A stretch of DNA of 64,000 bases from Bathymodiolus brooksi (GCA_963680875.1 OY804590.1:24800640-24864639); one strand, 5' to 3'; shown: positions 22,645 to 33,060, numbered from the stretch's first letter. Numbers and translations are program-made. The notes: a model not told the origin generated them from the sequence alone.

Positions 22645-22765
22645 TTTGTGACAGGTCGGTGGTTTTCTCCGGGTATTCCGGTTTCCTCCACCAATAAAAC
22701 CGCCACCATATTACTGAAATATTGTGGAAAGTGGCATTAAACACCATAAATCAACCAACCAACAC
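22645..22765 (+). mobile_element. SINE family B, 3' part
   Basis: Contains GTGACAGGTCGGTGGTTTTC, CGGTTTCCTCCACCAATAAA and GAAAGTGGCATTAAACACCA. Confidence 0.75.
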
Positions 22766-23164
22766 TGTAGTTTTGTCATCTGAAAATTGTAAGATCTATA
22801 CATCAGTTCATCGTGGCCATTAGAGTTTACATATGTGTGGAATTTGCTAGTGATCCTATAGGATCTGCTTTATAGTACTGCCAATGATTAATAATGTAAA
22901 AATGAAAATTTTGAATGGTTTCATATGCCATACATATGTAATTAATTTACTTACCAATTTTCAAATATCTATCAATTTTGTGGGGTTGATAATGAATGTA
23001 AAGACAATGAAATAAGATTGTGATTTCACAGATAGTTTGTGCTGCCATAGTATGAGCGAGTTACTTGTCATTTCTGTAGAAGTTGATATAAAGGATAATA
23101 TTTGTCACAATTTTCGTGGATCCAGACCACGTATTTTTAAAATTTTCAAAAAGCTTTTCAATTA

Positions 23165-23485
23165 ACAGGAATAAGGGTAATAACAAAATTACCGAACTCC
23201 GAGCAATCTTACAAAGGGAAAGTCAAACCGCATAAGTATATAAACAGACAAAATCTGTCAACAACCGGAAAACTGTGAAAACCGTAATGACCCTGACTTG
23301 GTACAGGCATTTCTAAAGAAATGGTGGGTTGAATCAGATTTTAAAGCGCCAAACCTCCCCCTTTCATTACGGCTCAAAGTTTCCGACTGTCACTATAACA
23401 GTATTTATAATAATATTTGAACAAAACAGGTAAAACAGTTGTCATAACAGCACCAAATTCAGAGAACACCTGTGAATAACACGAT
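23165..23485. repeat. Solo DIRS inverted terminal repeat
   Basis: Runs from AATAAGGGTAATAACAAAAT through ACCGGAAAACTGTGAAAACC and TTTCATTACGGCTCAAAGTT to AACAGTTGTCATAACAGCAC. It matches the left repeat (36847-37110) and the complement of the right repeat (39294-39607) of the DIRS element, including the outer ~50 bp that the left repeat lacks. No internal element sequence is attached. Confidence 0.8.
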
Positions 23486-23939
23486 ATCTACATTTTGATA
23501 TTTTTTATTTTGGAAATCCGAAAATTAAATAATTTAAGAATCCACGAATATATCTTTTACGAGCAATAGACTGAAAATTTGGATCTTTGAATTTATTTTC
23601 TTTCACGCTACTCTGCAAAACTCACAATGTCAGATGAGATGAAGATAGTGAGGTACTGTTATACAACACAGCTAATGCCATCTTTTTACTCAGTATACAT
23701 GTATTGTATTATTATTTGTTAAAGGTTATTTGATCAGATTATACATATAGTAAGAAAGACATGTTTGCTACATGTACGTGTCGTATTGATTCGGTCAATA
23801 TTCTGACAATAACTCGACAAAAGGATGTTGTAGTGACCATTATCATTGACAATTGAATGCACCTGCTTTGCAAGAAACAAGTGGGTTATTTCCCTTTTAT
23901 AATAAGGTTAAGTCAAGCTAAGACTTGACCTTTTATCCA

Positions 23940-24100
23940 TAATAGATTTTGACAAAGGAGATAATTATTTGGACAAGAGAGATAATTATTTTTGTCAAGG
24001 GATATAATTATGTTTACAAGGGAGATAATTATTATTGTAAGGGAGATGATTATTTTTACATGGGAGATAATTATTATTGTAAGGGAGATAATGCAACAAA
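23940..24100. repeat. Tandem ~24-bp repeat, GGGAGATAATTATT
   Basis: About seven degenerate units share AAGGGAGATAATTATTWTTG. They differ at one or two positions each. Confidence 0.75.
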
Positions 24101-24396
24101 AAAGTTTTAATGTAATTTAGTGAAGGGAGATAACTCATGGTTTTCAGTATAACTTACAATGTTTTTTAATGCACAGTGTAGAATTTGACAGAATTGACTC
24201 GATTCGTACCAAGTGTCAGTTAATTAGAACATTGATTTTATTAATGCAATGAAACAACATCGGAGTTCTCGTAATAGAGATGTATTATGCAGGGACAGGT
24301 AACTTCTCATTTGATGAGATGTATTTATGACATTGACTGTCCCTTTTAATCATATACATTTGTCTTTACGTAAAGTACAGCAGTGTAAATAAAATA

Positions 24397-24557
24397 CAGT
24401 CAAACCTGTCTAAACCGAACCCCTTTGGGACTGAATAATTTGTTCAGTTTAGACAGGTGCTTGGTTTACACAGGGTCAAATTACATTGACATTTGGTAGA
24501 TGGGACTGTAAAGTCTGTCTGGTTTAGGCAGGTCTTCGGTTTAGACAGGTTTCACTG
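24397..24557. mobile_element. 161-bp MITE, Tc1/mariner-like, TA target duplication
   Basis: The termini CAGTCAAACCTGTCTAAACC and GGTTTAGACAGGTTTCACTG are inverted, differing at one position. TA lies outside each end (24395-24396 and 24558-24559). Internal copies of TTTAGACAGGTG and GGTTTAGGCAGGTC add further sub-repeats. CAGT termini and TA duplication are typical of Tc1/mariner; there is no transposase inside. Confidence 0.85.
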
Positions 24558-25019
24558 TACTTGGTCATTTTGAGTTTGAAAGCATTGTAAAATTCCATTT
24601 CAAGGGGGGGGGGAGAGGCGGAGGGTATATATTTTTGACTAAAGACACTGCATGGACATTGAATCCTCAGATTTATTGTCACATTGAGGGGTTAGGGGGT
24701 ATCAACAATGTATGTAGGGACAGTGCAGAAGAAACCTGAGTAAAAATTCATCAAATGAGGAATGTACCTTGATCATCATCGGAGAAGAATGTCATCATTT
24801 ACTTACCTGCTTTGACCAAGTTACTGTAATGAGTATTCAGTTGATATGAATATCATTATTTAGTACTTTTATTGTTAATGTTAACTTTTGTTAAGCAGCT
24901 TAAAATGTTGTATTGATTTCAAGTATATGTTAAATTTGTTCAAATACTGTAAATTCACAAATTAGTGTGATGTTTTTATTGATAGGAAAAATGCAACAGG
25001 ACTGAGATCGTATTATTCA

Positions 25020-25155
25020 AACACACATCAGTGACTTGCGGCAGGTTGGTGGTTTTCTCTGGGTACTCAGGTTTCCTCTACCAATAAAACTGGCGTCATG
25101 ATATAACTGAAATATTGTTGAAACTGGCGTTAAGCACCATAAAATCAAACAAAAC
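25020..25155 (+). mobile_element. SINE family B, 3' part
   Basis: Contains GTGACTTGCGGCAGGTTGGT, AAACTGGCGTCATGATATAA and CTGGCGTTAAGCACCATAAA. Confidence 0.75.
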
Positions 25156-25159
25156 CTCG

Positions 25160-26435
25160 CATTTGGAAAAATATTTGTAAATCAAAACAATAAAGAAGAA
25201 CGAAAGTGTAATAACATTACTTAGTATCTGCCATCAGTCAGACATCTAGAGTTGATTTTTTTCAACAAGACAGTGGCCCTAGTTTAACTTATCACAATCT
25301 TCGCGATAACCCACTTGCCCGAAGCCCGCTACAAGTAAAACTGGATTCGGACAAGTGAAAATTATGAAAGAATTTGTTTGAATAAATAGAAAATTATTCT
25401 AAATTTGGATTTTGTACAAGTAGATGAAAAAAATTAAGACAAATACTGCTGACATTTTCACCACAGATCTAGGGGCAGGTTTCACATTAATTAATGCATG
25501 CATTACTTTGTGAATTTAGAGTAGTTAGTTCGCAGTTTTAGAACCTTTGACATTATGGGATTTCTCTTTACACCAAGCAAATGTCAGTTGTTACATAATT
25601 GTATAAAATATATCTAGAACTGACATTTCCATTTTCTTTTTGTATATAATTGACCCATGATCCATTCGGTTCTAAAACTAAGAAATGTGTTAACATAGCC
25701 TTTTTTTTAGACTAGCCTATTGTTTGATTAGATGCACATTTTGTAATGTCTTTGAATATGTTGATGTTTTGGATGGGGGTCTATTTTACTCCATATATGA
25801 CTTCTACTCTTTTTCTGCTTCTGCCAAAATATTACCGTCTTCATGATGTTGAAGATTATTTCAATGGTTGCCCATTGCAACTGAACTCTCATGTGACAAA
25901 GCATACTATTTAAACTATTTCTTCAGATTGTCACCCCCCATGAATGGTGTAAGGAGGGGCGGGGGGGGGGTGCTGTTTTTGTAATGTTAAGTGCCCACAA
26001 TATCTGTGTTTGGATTCATTATTTTTTAAATACAGAATTCAATAAAAACTAACTAATGATAACAATATGTTTGGGAATTCTTGACCTTTGAGATCTCGGA
26101 TGTTAATCAGGTCATGTCATTTTTTTCTAAATTGAAATTAAACTTAGAAAAAAATGTTTTCTTGAAATGAAAACTTATTGTTAACTTAGCAAAATTTAAA
26201 ACACAACATTGTTTCTCTTAAAATATACAGGATTTTTTTTTTCAAATTTAAGTCAAGCAAATTGTACATGTATTACATTTATATGGTCAAGAATATTCAA
26301 TTACAAATGTAACTTAAACATTACATTGAAAACATAGAGGGAATGACAAGCACTGTGTAACCTGTTTCACAATGTAGTTATTTCTGAAATATTGGATAAA
26401 ATTATACATCATTTCATCATAAATTTCAGAAGTTG
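25160..26435. other. AT-rich unique sequence, no gene recognised
   Basis: No supported ORF. A G-rich run lies at 25953-25970. Confidence 0.35.
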
Positions 26436-26441
26436 CTGTTT

Positions 26442-26684
26442 GTTTCTTTCTCAGTTTATTTTTAAGTGAATGGGTTCTATTTTTGTAGGACCTTGAACAT
26501 TCCCCATTCTTATTGAAAACTTGTTTCTTTCTCAGTTTATTTTTAAGTGAATGGGTTCTATTTTAGTAGGACCTTGGACATTCCCCATTCTTATTGACAA
26601 CTTGTTTCTTTCTCAGTTTATTTTTAGTGAATGGGTTCTATTTTTGTAGGACCTCGGAAATTCCCCATTCTTATTGACAACATG
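26442..26684. repeat. 81-bp tandem repeat, 3 units
   Basis: Units begin GTTTCTTTCTCAGTTTATTT at 26442, 26523 and 26604. They share AAGTGAATGGGTTCTATTTT and TTCCCCATTCTTATTGA. Only a few differences separate them, so the amplification is fairly recent. Confidence 0.9.
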
Positions 26685-26814
26685 TTGCTTGCTTGAGTTA
26701 TAGTGTTATGTTAAGTTGATAGAGCAAATGTTTGTTTGATGTATGAGGATTATTTTGAAATAAATTGTCTGTTATGACTGTATTTTAACATTTTTGTTTT
26801 GTTTAGCCATTTAC

Positions 26815-27860
26815 TCCGTCAACCTCATCGGTGGTGTATTGGTTGGCGTACTCGCCTCGAGTGAGGTAAATCGTGGGTTCGAGCACCGATGGGGTCAAAC
26901 TAAAGACTATAACATTGGTATTTTTTGGCTTCACCCCTAAGCAACCAGCATTAAGGAGAAAGAGCAAAGATTGGTTGGCTCAGAATCAGGATAATGTGTC
27001 CGAATGGGGCGACGTGTCTATCCACGGACTGTTGTTTCAGTGAACTATAAACTAGAGGGTGAGCCTGTGTCGCTCACCTTTCATTCTGTTTTGAACAAAC
27101 TTTATACAGAACCCTCTATAGGTGCTTCCTACCAAATTTCGATTCATTTGGCTATTCGGTTTCAGAGGAGAAGATTTTTTTTAGAAATCAACCAATCAGA
27201 AACAATAATTGCCTGTGGTGGCTATGTTTGTTATCGGATCTGGACAAAATGAGCAATCTTTACAGATGACCTTCCATGGATGCTTCCTACCAAGTTTCGA
27301 TTCATTTGGCCAAGCGGTTTCAGAGGAGAAGATTTTTTTTTCAAAAATCAACCAATCAGAAACAATAATTTCCTGTGGTGGCTATGTTTGTTATCGGATC
27401 TGGACAACATGAGCAATCTTTATAGATGACCTTCCATGGATGCTTCCTACCAAGTTTCGATTCATTTGGCCAAACGGTTCCAGAGAAGAAGATTAAAAAA
27501 AATCGGCCAATCAGAAACAAGAATTGCCTGTGGTAGCCATGTTTGTTAACGGATTAGACGAAATGAGCAATCTTTATAGAGGACCTTCCATAGATGCTTC
27601 CTACCAAGTTTCAGTTCATTTGGCTAAGGTGTTTCAGAGGAGAAGATTTAACATATGAAAAGTTAACGGACGACGGACGCCAAGTGATGGGAAAAGCTAA
27701 CATTGCCTTTGGCAAGGTGAACTAAAAATTCAACTCAGTATGTTGGTCTAGTACAAAGCAGACTTCATCATCATCTCATTGAAAATTAACTTGTTCTTGC
27801 CATGCTATAGCTGAAAAATTGCCGAGTTGGCATTAAACAACAATCACTCACTTACTCACG
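26815..27860 (+). mobile_element. SINE family A with clear tRNA-like head, split by an insertion
   Basis: The head 26821-26896 contains GGTGGTGTATTGGTTGGCGT (A-box region) and GGGTTCGAGCACCGATGGGG (B-box region), a Pol III-type internal promoter. The body continues to about 27050, is interrupted by an unrelated repeat, and resumes at 27726 with CAACTCAGTATGTTGGTCTA. It ends in GGCATTAAACAACAATCACT and a CACTCACTTACTC tail. It is the clearest copy for defining this family. Confidence 0.8.
27050..27725 (-). mobile_element. 'AGTTCACC' family element inserted in the SINE
   Basis: It begins with a small hairpin, GGTGAGCCTGTGTCGCTCACC in two halves (GGTGAGC / GCTCACC). It contains units of about 157 bp starting CAGAGGAGAAGATTT near 27163, 27321, 27481 and 27635. 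It ends GACGGACGCCAAGTGATGGG then AAGGTGAACTAAA. The right terminus is the complement of the start at 19632. Flanks read GAACTATAAA on the left and GAACTAAAAA on the right, so an exact target duplication cannot be decided. ORFs inside are repeat read-through. Confidence 0.65.
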
Positions 27861-28229
27861 TTTACTCAATGGAATTACATGGCGATTAGTAGAACCAAAA
27901 CTTTCCAAGGAATAGTTTTAAAAATAGCCTGCACGTTTCATGTTCGTCCTATATTCAATTCAATATGGCCACCACATCACAGTACATAATAATTTCTGAT
28001 TATTGAAAATTTGGAGAGAGAGAAAAAAAACATACACATGTACTAAAAAATGAAAAACAAAAAATACCACACGGTGTCGGAACAGTTCCAAAATCCAATA
28101 GTAAAAATCGTAAAAGGAAGCAAAATTATTGCGATATTTGGACCAAGACAACAGGATTCATCTATGAGTGGTTCTAATAGAAGATTCACAATTATGTTGC
28201 AATCTGATGTGACCATCAATTATTATTTC

Positions 28230-28425
28230 TGAAGAAAAGTTTGAAGATACCAAGGAGGAAATCAGAAGCTGTCAAATGAAAGACAATGAATTGGCCAAAA
28301 GAAAAAGGACAAAAGGACAAACAATGATCTACAAAACGGTGTAAACATCAACTAAAAATTAAACAACACGAAACCAACACAAACCGTAAGGACGTAAACC
28401 AACTGCAGACCGAAAGGCTAGGTGC
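28230..28425 (-). mobile_element. 3' tail of family C retroelement
   Basis: Contains AAAGTTTGAAGATACCAAGG, GACAAAAGGACAAACAATGA and AACTAAAAATTAAACAACAC on the plus strand. Confidence 0.6.
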
Positions 28426-28744
28426 CATTTAACACTCATTTTAGGGTATGAGTTATGATGATTATTGAAAACCCTACTGTGACTGTGGAATGCAGAACGG
28501 CAATAAAATGTTTGTAGCTTTCCTTTAATTTGTTTAAGTTTTAAATTTGATGATTTATCATGTTCATTTACATCGATGCTCTTTCTTACTAATTCAACAA
28601 TAGTACTGTAGTATTAAACCAATCTAGATAAATACTGTATAGATAATTTGATTGTTGTTTAATTGCAATGGAGAAAGCAGTATTTCCGCTATTTTTGTGA
28701 TGAGAACAAGTTAACATTGATTGATTATTACCTTCTCTAATATG

Positions 28745-28962
28745 AAGAAGAGGTTAAATATGTCAAAGGGGTAATCAGAATCCGTAAATCGAGGAAGGAC
28801 AGAAAACACAATGGTTAAGAAAGGACAAACAACTATCTACAAAACATTATGCAGAAAATTAAAGATCGACCAACACGAACCCCACTAAAATCGGGGTTGA
28901 ACTCATGTGTTCCGGAATGGTAAGCAGTTCCTACTCCAATGGTGACACCCGTCATTGGCGGT
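28745..28962 (-). mobile_element. 3' tail of family C retroelement
   Basis: Contains GGGGTAATCAGAATCCGTAA, CCCCACTAAAATCGGGGTTG and CAGTTCCTACTCCAATGGTG. The minus-strand ORF 28833-29024 lies over it and is not called. Confidence 0.65.
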
Positions 28963-29049
28963 ATAAACAAAGTCGTGATCAATTCCCGATATAATTTACT
29001 TCTGACGTGTGTATTGTCGGACAACTATTGGACATCATTTCGAAGTAAT

Positions 29050-29215
29050 TTCGGGGCCGTCGTGATCGTATGGTAGTTGGATTTACAACTTTCTGTGCAA
29101 TCAGTGCCCATAACCACTAAAGTCGAGAATTCGAACCCCGCTCATGGCTCTGTGTACTCGATACAACATTATGTAATAAAGTTTGTTAGTGACTTGCGAC
29201 AGATCGTCACTTTCG
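29050..29215 (+). mobile_element. SINE family B, 5' head, truncated at the 3' side
   Basis: The head GGGGCCGTCGTGATCGTATG, the B-box-like GAATTCGAACCCCGC and GTGACTTGCGACAGATCGTC are present; the tail is missing. Confidence 0.7.
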
Positions 29216-29261
29216 GTAGCATGGACGCTTAAAATTTCTGAGGAAAAATTTGAATTTGTTT

Positions 29262-29548
29262 GGGACCAACCATTTAACTTGAAGGGGGGGGAGGTTATGT
29301 TTTTTGTTTCGTTCAGAAATTTTTTTTCGGACAACACGAGAGTTAGAATATTTATTTTTTTTGTCGCGCAAAGCGCGAATTTTTTTTCCAGAATTTGACA
29401 TTAGGTTATATGACAAAAACTCTGAATCAGATTTTTTTCCTCCACCAAAATCAGTATATTATTTTCAGCAACATTGGGAATCAGAATATTTTTTTAGAAA
29501 AAAAAACATATTCCCCCCCCTCACCCCTCAAGTTAAATGATCGTTCCC
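29262..29548. mobile_element. MITE/foldback, ~287 bp
   Basis: The left end GGGACCAACCATTTAACTTG and the complement of the right end GGGAACGATCATTTAACTTG match at most positions. Both continue into a G-run (GGGGGGG) and TATGTTTTTT. The interior has TCGCGCAAAGCGCG. Five short ORFs overlap here on both strands and are not called. Confidence 0.65.
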
Positions 29549-29752
29549 TTATCGCTATAAATCGCCGAAATTTGTGACCATCAAATCATAGTTCATGGCA
29601 AATGTGAAAAGTGGACTCGGATAATTATCTAGGATTATATTTTATCGCAGGAAAATGCAAATTTTTGTTTAAAATTGTATATTTTGTCTCGGGAAAATTC
29701 ATCATTTGTTTAAAATTGTATCCAAACTACATACATTTTTAGTTAAACAAAA

Positions 29753-30493
29753 TTGTCGTTGAACAAAATCAATAAGGAATTCAAAAAGCTCTATAGACTG
29801 TATAAAAACACAGAACTATCCCAAGAGACTATAATATTCAGTGACAGTAAGGGTTTCTCCCTGAGAGATGTGCTGAACGATAGACTTAATCAGAAAATTA
29901 GTGTGATTGCTAAAAGTGGAGCCAATAATTACAATGATTCTCATTATTATAAAGTGAAAAGTGCAGTGAAGAAGGCGAAGAGACCTATCGTCATAGTGTG
30001 GCTTGGAACCTGTGATATTACGGGGGGGAAAGGGAAGTATGTTAGTGTTAATACCTATCCCTATCAAAAAATTGAATTTGCAATAAGCAAGTATAGAACT
30101 TTAAAGAGTAGACTCTCACAGGCTAACCCAGAGGCAACAGTTGTGTTTCTAGAGTGCCCATATTACTCTATTACTAGGTTCAACAAATTTAAGATAACTA
30201 ATAGTAACAGTAAAACTGCAACAAATAAGCACTATTAGAGGAATGCCATAGCTGCATCTAGAGCTGACAATCAAGTTTGTTGTATGGTTGATTATTTTAA
30301 TGACCACCTCAGACTAATTAATAGAAACTGTGGTACACCTTGAATATCACAAGACATTATTGCGTCAAGAATGGGAGTCGGGGCGGAACGCACAAGCTAT
30401 AGAAAGAACCGGAATGTATATTCTGATGGCATACATCCAGTAAGAGCATTGGCTAGACTGTGGTTGCTTAGGGTAATAGAACTAACAACATAA
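29753..30493 (+). pseudogene. SGNH-hydrolase (esterase)-like ORF with two nonsense codons
   Basis: One frame stays open for about 246 codons apart from TAG at 30236-30238 and TGA at 30341-30343. Visible SGNH-type blocks in order are IIFSDSKGFSL (nucleophile-Ser region), KSGANNY, IVIVWLGTCDIT, VFLECPYYSI and, near the end, YSDGIHPVRALARLWL, with the Asp and His of the catalytic triad. The usual Gly/Asn blocks are altered or unclear. No ATG lies at the start; the frame opens after a TAA at 29744. Esterase domains are known from ORF1 of CR1-like LINEs, and a LINE follows downstream, so this may be its first ORF. It could instead belong to a separate element. Confidence 0.6.
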
Positions 30494-30635
30494 ATAGCAG
30501 CAGAGACCGATTCGTGTGTGTAGTGGGACAGGGAAGCCTTGACCCCAATTGGTAAGTACAAAAAGCAAGGAAGCCTTGCCCAGTAACTTTATAACTTATA
30601 CTTGTATATTCGGCAAGGAAGCCTTGCCCCAGTAG

Positions 30636-30735
30636 GGAGTGGATATGGTCGAGTGGTTTAGGGCGCTGGACGTAAGGTTAAGCGAATGGTGCTGCAGTGT
30701 ATCAATGGTGTGGGTTCAAATCCCGTCGAGGGAAG
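30636..30735 (+). ncRNA. tRNA-like sequence with A and B boxes, class II type
   Basis: The A-box is TGGTCGAGTGG (30646-30656) and the B-box GGTTCAAATCC (30713-30723). The spacing is long, as in Ser/Leu tRNAs with a long variable arm. The acceptor ends (GGGAGTG and CGTCGAGGGAAG) do not pair, and an anticodon stem is not clear. I read this as a tRNA-derived Pol III promoter or SINE head rather than a working tRNA gene. It lies between the SGNH-like ORF and the tandem repeats. Confidence 0.45.
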
Positions 30736-30954
30736 AACAAAAATTTGACAGCTCTAAAATCTAATTCTAACACTGTTTGGTTTAATTTTCAGACGTATAT
30801 ATATATATATCTATATATAAGGCTAAATAGAGTTCAGATAGGGAAACCCTGTCAATAAATACACAAAGACCAGACTGCTGCCGTAGGTTTACTTAAAATT
30901 CTAATACAAGGAACTCAACATTAGAAACATATATTGATTAAAATAAGGAAGATT

Positions 30955-31440
30955 TGTTTGCACAAAATAAAAATTTCTATCGCAGCTTATGCAAGGAAGC
31001 CTTGTACATAAGATATCATACAAGAACAAATAAAAAATAACAAAAACAAGGAAGCCTTGTTTTGCACAAAATAAAAATTTCTAGCGCAGCTTTTGCAAGG
31101 AAGCCTTGCACGATATCATACAAGAACAAATAAAAATACCAAAACAAGGAAGTCTTGTTGTGCACAAAATAAAAATTTCTAGCGCAGCTTATGCAAGGAA
31201 GCCTTGCACATAAGATATCATACAAGAACAAATAAAAATACCAAAACAAGGAGGCCTTGTTTTGCACAAAATAAAAATTCCTAGCGCAGCTTATGCAAGG
31301 AAGCCTTGCACATCAGATATAATACAAGAACAAATAAAAATACCAAAACAAGGAGGCCTTGTTTTGCACAAAATAAAAATTGCTAGCGCAGCTTATGCAA
31401 GGAAGCCTTGCACATCAGATATAATACAAGAACAACAACT
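30955..31440 (+). repeat. ~98-104 bp tandem repeat, 4-5 units
   Basis: Each unit contains GCAAGGAAGCCTTGCACATA, GATATCATACAAGAACAAAT, a second hairpin CAAGGAGGCCTTG, then TTTGCACAAAATAAAAATT and CTAGCGCAGCTTATG. Unit starts lie at 30991, 31095, 31193, 31295 and 31397. The last two periods are 102 bp, divisible by 3, which explains ORFs on both strands; these are not called. The position just before an ORF1 resembles LINE 5'-UTR monomers. Confidence 0.85.
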
Positions 31441-31547
31441 AAAAACATCATATTAACATACTATTAGGCAAGGAAGCCTTGCTGGGTTTGAACTAAGGCA
31501 TTAGATTTCAGATTGTGCAATAGGGAAGCCCTGTTGGAATTTGAACC

Positions 31548-32339
31548 ATGTCACGTAAGGGTTCAGTAACCTCAACCTAGGGGAATGCATCAAGTACAGA
31601 GGGGTGGACATTTAAGGTTTGTTCGGTCAAATTCACAGAGGATAAAGCAGAGGTGCTAGAGTGTGAATATTGTGAAAAACATTTTTGCCGTTCCTGTGTC
31701 AAATTAAGCAGCACAGAGTATAAACTACTAACTAAACGCTCTGACCTATATTGGTATTGCCCCACTTGTGAGGAAAAAACAATGAAGAATCTCAAAATTG
31801 AGAAGGAAGTAGAGGAGAGGTGCAACAAATACTTCAGTAAGTACGAAAAACGGCTAGATGAGATGGAGAGTAAACTAAACAAAAAGGTTGACCTAGATGA
31901 AGTTAAAGCCTTGATCGAGGAAAACAAAGAGAGTGTCGCCACAGGTGGAAACGACCAGGACGGGACACTGACAAGCCAGTAGGAAGAATTCAAAGAAAGT
32001 ATGGCTCGAAAAAGTAATATTATAATATTTAGAGCCGAAGAGTCGAAGAAAACTGAACCAAAAGAGAGAAAAGTAGAAGATATAGCAATAACTGGTACAA
32101 ATAAACAGACGATAAAGAATGTAATCAGACTCGGCAAAAAGAATGTAGAAGGAGTAAGATGCTCCAAAAACACTGTAAATAGTCAAGTTTTAACAGAAAC
32201 CAATGTAAATAAGGTGATGGATTTTAATGGCATAGAATGTTTTTATACAAATGCAGACAGTTTGCCAAACAAACTGGGTGAATTGATAACAAGAATACAG
32301 GATGGAAAAAATAGTTATGAAGTGATTGGGATAACATAA
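31548..32339 (+). pseudogene. CR1-like LINE ORF1 with PHD finger, running into ORF2 start
   Basis: An ATG at 31548 opens a frame interrupted by TAG at 31578-31580 and TAG at 31980-31982 but otherwise in one phase. The N-terminal part is a PHD-type zinc finger: VCSVKF..., LECEYCEKHFCRSCVK, then LYWYCPTCEE, giving the C4HC3-like pattern. A charged coiled-coil-like stretch follows (EKEVEERCNKYFSKYEKRLD, then ESKLNKKV). After the second stop comes RKSNIIIFRAEES, typical of a small fold in CR1 ORF1. GIECFYTNADSLPNKLGEL is the beginning of the endonuclease. The ORF1-ORF2 join looks shortened by deletion. The product would be a nucleic-acid-binding chaperone of the LINE. Confidence 0.7.
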
Positions 32340-33060
32340 TTTTTTTCCAAAAATTGTAGATATTTGCCTGGGAAAGCAGAACTACAAATGGAAGGTTATG
32401 GACTATTCCTAAGTGAATCAATAAACATTAGCAAACGAGGTGCAGCATTATATATTAATAAGAAGCTGAAATCAGAAGAAATAAAATTCAATGTGAAATT
32501 AGGAAGAAAGTGTATGGGCACATATTAGGCTAAACAACAATGATATATTGTTACTGGTTGCATATATAAAAGTCCAAGTAGTAGTCCAGAAAACCTAGAT
32601 GAACTTAACAAGCTATTAACTACGGTATCAAAGGAAAAGAAGTTCTCACATATCACGATAATGGGGGATTTTAACTTCCCTAAAATGGATTGGAACAACT
32701 GGTCAACCAAGGGTGACAAAAATAGTTAAAACTTCGTAGAAAGTATCAGAGATAGCTATCTGCTCCAACATGTCATGGAAAACACTTGAATGAGAGAAAA
32801 TTGTGAACCAAGCACACTGGACCTAATACTGACAACTGATGAGAATATGATAGAAGAGTTAAATTACACCAGCCCACTTGGAAACAGCGATCATTGTAGC
32901 CTTGAATTTGTACTCAAATGCTATTGTGAAGAAAAATCATGTAAAACGGAGAGAAGGAATTACTTCAAAGCGGAATACATTAATATGAATACCTTTCTTC
33001 AGTGTGACTGGAATGATATATTAAAAGAACAAATGCTGGGCAGCAGTTTGACATTTTTAT
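32220..33060 (+). pseudogene. CR1-like LINE ORF2, APE endonuclease (broken)
   Basis: Motifs in order over several frames are CFYTNADSLPNKLGEL, EVIGIT, RGAALYINKKL, YKSPSSSPENL, ITIMGDFNFPKMDW and PLGNSDHCSLEF, the last carrying the catalytic SDH. At least four stops or frameshifts occur (after 32339, near 32526, 32727 and 32787). The open part 32790-33062 runs from the substrate-proximal region to the domain end. The order and sequence fit CR1-group endonucleases. Confidence 0.75.

Larger units (their letters stand above)
30531..31532. repeat. About 15 short hairpins of type CAAGG-AAG-CCTTG
   Basis: The motif GCAAGGAAGCCTTGC or close variants occurs near 30565, 30613, 30991, 31047, 31095, 31145, 31193, 31247, 31295, 31349, 31397 and 31468. 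Related forms lie near 30531, 30840 (AGGGAAACCCT) and 31522 (AGGGAAGCCCT). The stem arms are complementary around a 3-nt loop. In the AGGG..CCCT forms an A-T stem pair is replaced by G-C on both sides, so pairing is kept. Confidence 0.8.

Noticed and set aside
30636..30735. Functional tRNA-Ser or tRNA-Leu gene
   Set aside because: A and B boxes are good but the acceptor arms do not pair and no clear anticodon loop is visible.
31016..31456. ORFs on both strands with repeated peptides
   Set aside because: They result from tandem units of ~102 bp, divisible by 3; simultaneous openness on both strands and lack of any motif argue against coding.
31893..32186. Minus-strand ORFs (31577-32173, 31893-32186) opposite the PHD ORF
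   Set aside because: They are antisense shadows of the ORF1 relic, rich in Ser/Phe/Leu as expected from a Lys/Glu-rich sense strand.
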